61,259 nucleotides of DNA from Planctomycetaceae bacterium (lineage in GTDB: Bacteria; Planctomycetota; Planctomycetia; Pirellulales; Pirellulaceae): assembly GCA_018660825.1 (NCBI GenBank), contig JABJJO010000108.1:1-61259 (forward strand), in the 5' to 3' direction. Position numbers and translations under genes: made by a program. The notes below the pieces were generated by a model. That model saw only the letters and a list, made by a program, of their open reading frames with translations. It was not told where the DNA came from and did no database searches. Each line of letters begins with the position of its first letter. The first letter of the stretch is position 1. Of this stretch, positions 57,296 to 61,259 are shown one piece after another.

Positions 57296-59983
57296 TCAAT
57301 CAATGTACGCAAATTCATTGCTCGACAACAAAACATGGCAAAGATCCACCAGCGCCAAACGGGTTGCTTGCTTCAGATTCTGTTCAGTTGATTTTTTCTG
57401 CTCATCCTGCTCACCGCTCAAATAGATGTCTGCCTGCCGCCGAATAAATTCTTCCAATCCTTGACGCTGTTCAGCATCAGCGCGACGTCCAGTCACGGCC
57501 ATGAATGTATATCCAATCGGATCTTGAGGCGACTCTAGCAGAACACGATCCGCGAACGCCGCCGCGGCATTAACGACCAAGTCACTGTTAAGTAACGACA
57601 AGGCTTGCAGCGGGACAGTTGACTGATTACGCCGAGTGCAATTTGTTTCGATGTCTGGTTGATCAAATAGTTGCAGTATTGAAACCGGTGCAGAGCGTTT
57701 ATTCCGCAAATAGATTGATCGTTTTTGTGGTAACTTGCCATCGTTCACCACAACCTCGCCATCAGGACGGCGGACAATGGCCGTCGGCGCACCATACATA
57801 TCACTGCGCAAGGCCCCCGCAAGATGCAAAATGCTATCACGCAGCGGTTCGGCTTCCATCCGCCTTAAATTTTGACGCCACAACAAACGGTTGTTGGGGT
57901 CAACCGTTTCAGCGTGACTCGCGGTGACCGCAGAGGATTGTTGGTATGCTTGCGTTGACAAAATCAAACGATGCAAATGCTTCAAGCTCCACTGATTCGA
58001 TTCCAGCTCTACCGCCAACCAATCCAACAACTGTTGGTGTTGCGGTTCTTCTCCAGCCCAGCCAAAATCCTCAACCGTGGATACTAAGCCCTCACCAAAA
58101 TGGTGTAACCACAGTCGGTTTGCCATTACTCGAGAAGTTAACGGATGGCGGTTTTGAGTCAACCAATTGGCAAATGCTGTACGGCGCAACGACGTCGACA
58201 CTTCACCTTCAACGGCTTCCCACACAAACGGTTCATCTGCTTGGATCATCTCTGGCACGCCTGGCCGTACCACTGCGCCTGGGGTTTGCGCGTCACCGCG
58301 GCGCAAAAAGGGGGTATACGGTACACCTGAAACATCGTATGCGGCATAGACATAGTCAAAGTGCTGACGACGTTGCTCCACTACTATTTGCTGTGTCGCA
58401 TTATCGGCGACCGCTTGTTTATACACCGGATAATCCGAGAGTAACGCAGCTTCAAGTGCTTTCGCTTCGGGACGTAACAACGAACCGAATTTCTCAACTA
58501 AGTACTTTTGAACAATTGTTTGTTTGTCCACTGCAATCTTTACAGCCGCAGATACATCGGCCTGAAGAACTTCGGGCAATGCACCCAAACGTTTCATAAA
58601 CAATTCTTCAATCTTCATTTCACGCAGAGTCGCTAATTCTTTTTTTAACGCTATCAACTCTACGTCTATCTGCTTATTGTGAATCGCCGCTGCATCCACT
58701 TGGCTCTTTGAGGCAACAGGTCGTTTGCGATCACGAAAGGGAATCCAAGCGTCTGGATTATAGACGCTCATAAAGATCGCCTGCAGTTGATAGTAATTTT
58801 TTTGTGTCAACGGGTCGAACTTGTGATCGTGGCACTTGGCACACTTCACGGTAATCCCCATCAAACCGCTGGTCACAATTTGCAATTGTTTATCAATTGT
58901 GGGGTAGTAATAAAGTCCGTTCACATTTTTGATCGTTTTGAAGTCTGGGCGACTTGCATCGGGAGCAGTACGCAGAAACCCTGTCGCCGATAATGCTTCC
59001 ACAACATTCCTTGGCAGTTCAGTGCTATTTTTAAAATGCTCCCAGTAATTATGAACCTCGTCGCCCGCAATCTGCTCACGCACAAACTGATCATAAGGAA
59101 GATCACGATTAAGGGCGCGAATTACGTAGTCACGAAATCGCCAAATCAATTGCCGGTCTTGATCGGCAGATAACACCCCAGCGGAATCAGAATAGCCTGC
59201 TACATCAAGCCAATGCCGCCCCCAACGCTCACCGTAGCGAGGATCAGCAAGTACTTCATCAAGTAACCGCTGAAAACCAAGCGGGGAATCATCCGCGACA
59301 AACCGTTGTATCGCCTGCGGAGATGGCAGTATGCCCAGCATGTCTAGATAGACTCGGCGTATAAGAGTGGACTTTGCTGCCGGGGGAGAAAACGAAAGGC
59401 CTTCCGCAGACAATTGTTCCAGCAAAAACAAATCAATCGGGTTGGTAATAGAATCTGAAGATTCTTTGCCGCTGACAACGGGCACAGGTGGTCTTTGCGG
59501 AGGCGTAAAGGACCAATATGTATATTCAACTTGATTGTAAGAAGTCGTTTCTACGGCATTTATGTCAACGTTATTCGAATTGGCCACGGCTAACTTCAAA
59601 TCGTTCCTAGCATTTTCGTTTATCCAAACTCGGATCTTACCTTGCTCTACATCGGTCAACGGTTCCCCTTTGGGAGGCATCTTTCCTGATGAGACGACTT
59701 CGTAAAGCAAGCTCGTTTCCGCAGCATCTAAGCGAATGGCCGGTCCAGATTTTCCACCCTGCAAAATTCCAGTAACCGTCCGCAAATCTAAGCCAACTTT
59801 TGGCGCCGCGCCACCATGACACCCGATACAGCGAGACTTTAGGATCGGCAATATATCCTTATCGAAAACAGACGCCATTTCCATTGACTGGGGTGTTTGC
59901 GCTTCTTTTTCCTCTTTCCCTAACGCGGGTAAGGTAAACAACAAACAAAGACTAAACTGCAGGAAGTTTCGCATCATAGACAT
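57296..59983 (-). CDS. Planctomycete surface cytochrome (PSCyt1 / DUF1549 / DUF1553)
   Basis: A 895-residue exported protein. Signal peptide about 1-22. PSCyt1 has C-I-G-C-H at 52-56 and K-M-P-P-K-G. DUF1549 follows (R-W-G-R-H-W-L-D-V-A-G-Y-S-D). A second heme motif C-A-K-C-H-D-H-K-F-D-P lies in the middle, then a coiled-coil-like stretch and DUF1553 (R-V-M-A-N-R-L-W-L-H-H-F-G-E-G, N-C-T-R-R-N-Q-S-T-V-P-L-Q-A-L). It begins 4 bases after the stop of the TGA-containing redoxin-like gene, implying translational coupling and possibly electron or thiol exchange between the two. Confidence 0.95.
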   Translation of the reverse strand: MSMMRNFLQFSLCLLFTLPALGKEEKEAQTPQSMEMASVFDKDILPILKSRCIGCHGGAAPKVGLDLRTVTGILQGGKSGPAIRLDAAETSLLYEVVSSGKMPPKGEPLTDVEQGKIRVWINENARNDLKLAVANSNNVDINAVETTSYNQVEYTYWSFTPPQRPPVPVVSGKESSDSITNPIDLFLLEQLSAEGLSFSPPAAKSTLIRRVYLDMLGILPSPQAIQRFVADDSPLGFQRLLDEVLADPRYGERWGRHWLDVAGYSDSAGVLSADQDRQLIWRFRDYVIRALNRDLPYDQFVREQIAGDEVHNYWEHFKNSTELPRNVVEALSATGFLRTAPDASRPDFKTIKNVNGLYYYPTIDKQLQIVTSGLMGITVKCAKCHDHKFDPLTQKNYYQLQAIFMSVYNPDAWIPFRDRKRPVASKSQVDAAAIHNKQIDVELIALKKELATLREMKIEELFMKRLGALPEVLQADVSAAVKIAVDKQTIVQKYLVEKFGSLLRPEAKALEAALLSDYPVYKQAVADNATQQIVVEQRRQHFDYVYAAYDVSGVPYTPFLRRGDAQTPGAVVRPGVPEMIQADEPFVWEAVEGEVSTSLRRTAFANWLTQNRHPLTSRVMANRLWLHHFGEGLVSTVEDFGWAGEEPQHQQLLDWLAVELESNQWSLKHLHRLILSTQAYQQSSAVTASHAETVDPNNRLLWRQNLRRMEAEPLRDSILHLAGALRSDMYGAPTAIVRRPDGEVVVNDGKLPQKRSIYLRNKRSAPVSILQLFDQPDIETNCTRRNQSTVPLQALSLLNSDLVVNAAAAFADRVLLESPQDPIGYTFMAVTGRRADAEQRQGLEEFIRRQADIYLSGEQDEQKKSTEQNLKQATRLALVDLCHVLLSSNEFAYID

Positions 59984-59987
59984 AATC

Positions 59988-60551
59988 TTATTTCAAAATC
60001 GTTCCGAGACTAACGATCACTTTCTTAATTGCCGCTGCGTTTAATTCCCCCACGGCAAAAGCATGATTCGCCTTAACTTGCAAACCGGTCCACAACATCA
60101 CCGTAACTTCAGCGTCCGCCGCAATTTTATAATCTGGCGGGCCTTTAGCATCCTTAAACACCGTTAATGGAAGAGTACGCAGTCGGTTCATTTGCGCAAT
60201 TTCGCTCAATTTACCTTCTTGTTTTTGCGGTTTGTCACTCAACACAACTACAAATGCTCGCAATTGTTTATTCGAGTTTTCAAATAATTTTGCTTGAAGT
60301 TCTTTGGCCAAACTGACCACGTTATCGTCGAGCGAGCGAGTAAAAACTGCTACAACCGGACGACCGCCGTAAACTCAGCGATAGCAAAGGGTCTTACCAC
60401 GAGTTTGCGCCGAGGAACAATCCTTCACGTCAAACGCATCGGCGTAATCGCCAATTTGTAAACCTGATTTTATCTCAGCGTGCAATAGCGTGGTAAACGC
60501 AAGCCAACCGAAGCAAGCCAGCATAACCATAGTTTGTCGTTTCATGTTCAT
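59988..60551 (-). CDS. Exported redoxin-like protein with in-frame TGA at the CxxC position; candidate selenoprotein
   Basis: From ATG 60551 (GGAAG 9 bases upstream) the frame encodes a signal peptide (1-25), then G-D-Y-A-D-A-F-D-V-K-D, and at 54-58 T-L-C-Y-R, TGA at 60375-60377 (codon 59), and continues V-Y-G-G-R-P-V-V-A-V-F-T-R-S to a stop at 59988: 187 residues if TGA is read. Planctomycete relatives, from memory, have L-C-Y-R-C followed by Y-G-x-R-P-V-V; TGA thus sits at the second Cys of C-x-x-C, giving C-Y-R-U. If translation began only at the downstream GTG 60320 the signal peptide and redox motif would be lost. The gene is coupled to the cytochrome/DUF1501 operon and is divergent from a TlpA-like gene. 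Alternatives are TGC-to-TGA nonsense or error. Confidence 0.68.
60350..60372 (-). promoter_or_regulatory. Hairpin directly after the in-frame TGA (weaker SECIS candidate)
   Basis: On the minus strand TTACGGC and GTTGTAG pair over 7 bp (three G-U) around a 9-nt loop that begins GGTC, the tetranucleotide also found in the E. coli fdhF SECIS loop. The stem starts 2 nt after the TGA, so the loop starts only 9 nt downstream, shorter than the 16-37 nt of the bacterial model. Support for a SECIS is therefore weak. Confidence 0.3.
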
Positions 60552-60661
60552 CGAAATTCACTTCCGTTCTTATTGTATAGTTATTAAACGTATGGCCTAC
60601 ATTCATTATAATCAATTCATACTTCTACTATCAGGTTATTATCACCAGCGGCCAAATTCTC

Positions 60662-61240
60662 ATGAAAAACCCAACCAATCGAACCTATTTTGTCGGCATC
60701 CTACTCGTAACTATTTCCTGTGGTTGCGGCGCAGATAATGTTATTGTGCCAACTCCAATCGGCGATGCCCCAACAACCAAACAAGTTGTTGAGACGCCTC
60801 TAACCACAATGGGAACTTGGGCGGATATCGAGACTCTTATCAAAGAAAACCGCGGAAAGGTTGTCGTCGTGGACATTTGGAGTACTTATTGTGCGCCGTG
60901 CATGAAAGAATTTCCTCGATTGCTTGCGTTGCAAAAACAACATGGCGATAAATTGCAATGTGCATCATTTAACATCAATTACGCTGGACTACCGAATCAA
61001 ACTGTTGAAACGGACCTGCCATACATCCATAAGTTCTTAGCAAAGCAACAATTTCAGGTGACCAACATTGTTTCAACCGAAACCGACGAGCAGGTTTATG
61101 GACAACTTGAAATATACGCGATCCCGGCAATCCTAGTGTTCGACAAAATGGGCAAGCGAGCGGCGACTGTTATGGAAGAAGCAGCCTATGAAAAGACGGT
61201 AAATCCGTTGGTCGCGTCGTTAATTGGCGAGCAGAAGTAG
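60662..61240 (+). CDS. TlpA-like thioredoxin-fold lipoprotein
   Basis: A 192-residue exported thiol-disulfide protein. The N terminus has a lipobox-like V-T-I-S-C (Cys20). The thioredoxin domain has V-V-V-D-I-W-S-T-Y-C-A-P-C (Cys77, Cys80) and P-A-I-L-V-F-D-K-M-G-K with cis-Pro near 156. This is the TlpA/ResA group that keeps periplasmic thiols reduced, for example for heme attachment, which suits the c-type cytochromes nearby. It is divergent from the TGA-containing redoxin-like gene across 110 bases. Confidence 0.88.
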   Translation: MKNPTNRTYFVGILLVTISCGCGADNVIVPTPIGDAPTTKQVVETPLTTMGTWADIETLIKENRGKVVVVDIWSTYCAPCMKEFPRLLALQKQHGDKLQCASFNINYAGLPNQTVETDLPYIHKFLAKQQFQVTNIVSTETDEQVYGQLEIYAIPAILVFDKMGKRAATVMEEAAYEKTVNPLVASLIGEQK

Positions 61241-61259
61241 GAGGAACGCTCCGCGATTT

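Noticed and set aside
57946-58599. 217-codon plus-strand ORF
   Set aside because: It lies antisense inside the DUF1553 cytochrome gene, and its translation shows no domain, signal or membrane pattern.
1-61259. Global reassignment of TGA to Trp or another amino acid
   Set aside because: Many genes end in TGA at natural protein ends (kinase-WD40, inositol oxygenase, PSCyt1 at 34090, TM2), and Trp is coded by TGG throughout.

Overview
The window looks like a Planctomycetota chromosome (Planctomycetia, probably marine or aquatic), GC near 48-50 %. The evidence is the gene content: six formylglycine sulfatases, five DUF1501 proteins, three large planctomycete surface c-type cytochromes (PSCyt1/DUF1549/DUF1553 and DUF1592/DUF1588/DUF1585 types), a DUF1552 protein and a Ser/Thr kinase fused to WD40 repeats. 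I see no tRNA, rRNA, insertion sequence, prophage or CRISPR array.

Layout. 1-3.8 kb: a partial sulfatase, then a minus-strand operon (large secreted protein, thioredoxin-like protein, HEPN-domain protein). 4-8.1 kb: sulfatase, L-fuconate dehydratase, secreted alpha/beta-hydrolase. 8.2-13 kb: divergent FHA-pseudokinase and active kinase-WD40 protein. 13-19 kb: DUF1592 cytochrome plus DUF1552 pair, MBL hydrolase, DUF1501. 19-25 kb: ABC exporter, ICMT-like methyltransferase, cold-shock protein, RhlE-type helicase. 25-34 kb: DUF4198 protein, myo-inositol oxygenase, dimethylformamidase-like protein, DUF1501, sulfatase, membrane protein, Uup-type ABC-F ATPase. 34-44 kb: cytochrome/DUF1501 pair and three tandem sulfatases. 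44-50 kb: heme protein plus unknown Tat protein, phnX-phnW, putative Zn-phospholipase C, DUF1501. 50-55 kb: MFS transporter, serine hydrolase, Na+/solute symporter with its small subunit. 55-61 kb: TM2 protein, DUF1501, cytochrome, and two divergent thiol-redox genes.

The most unusual result is three genes that each read continuously through one in-frame TGA. In the redoxin-like gene at 59988-60551 the TGA occupies the second Cys of a CxxC (C-Y-R-TGA). In the thioredoxin-like gene at 1283-1738 it sits at the active-site position next to a G-S-E-C. In the gene directly upstream of that (1742-3793) it joins two ORFs that run in the same frame. Downstream of the TGA in the latter two genes are perfect stem-loops whose spacing and loop fit the bacterial SECIS model. 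This suggests a group of unannotated planctomycete selenoproteins that ordinary gene callers would split or truncate. No Sec machinery lies in the window, and ordinary TGA stops (with TGG for Trp) are used elsewhere, so global TGA reassignment is excluded. Nonsense decay or base-calling error remains possible.

Taken together the genes describe a polysaccharide-degrading heterotroph: sulfatases remove sulfate esters from fucose-rich or related glycans, L-fuconate dehydratase and inositol oxygenase process released sugars and polyols, phnX/phnW take phosphorus from aminoethylphosphonate, and exported cytochrome/DUF1501 pairs and redox proteins act outside the cytoplasmic membrane.
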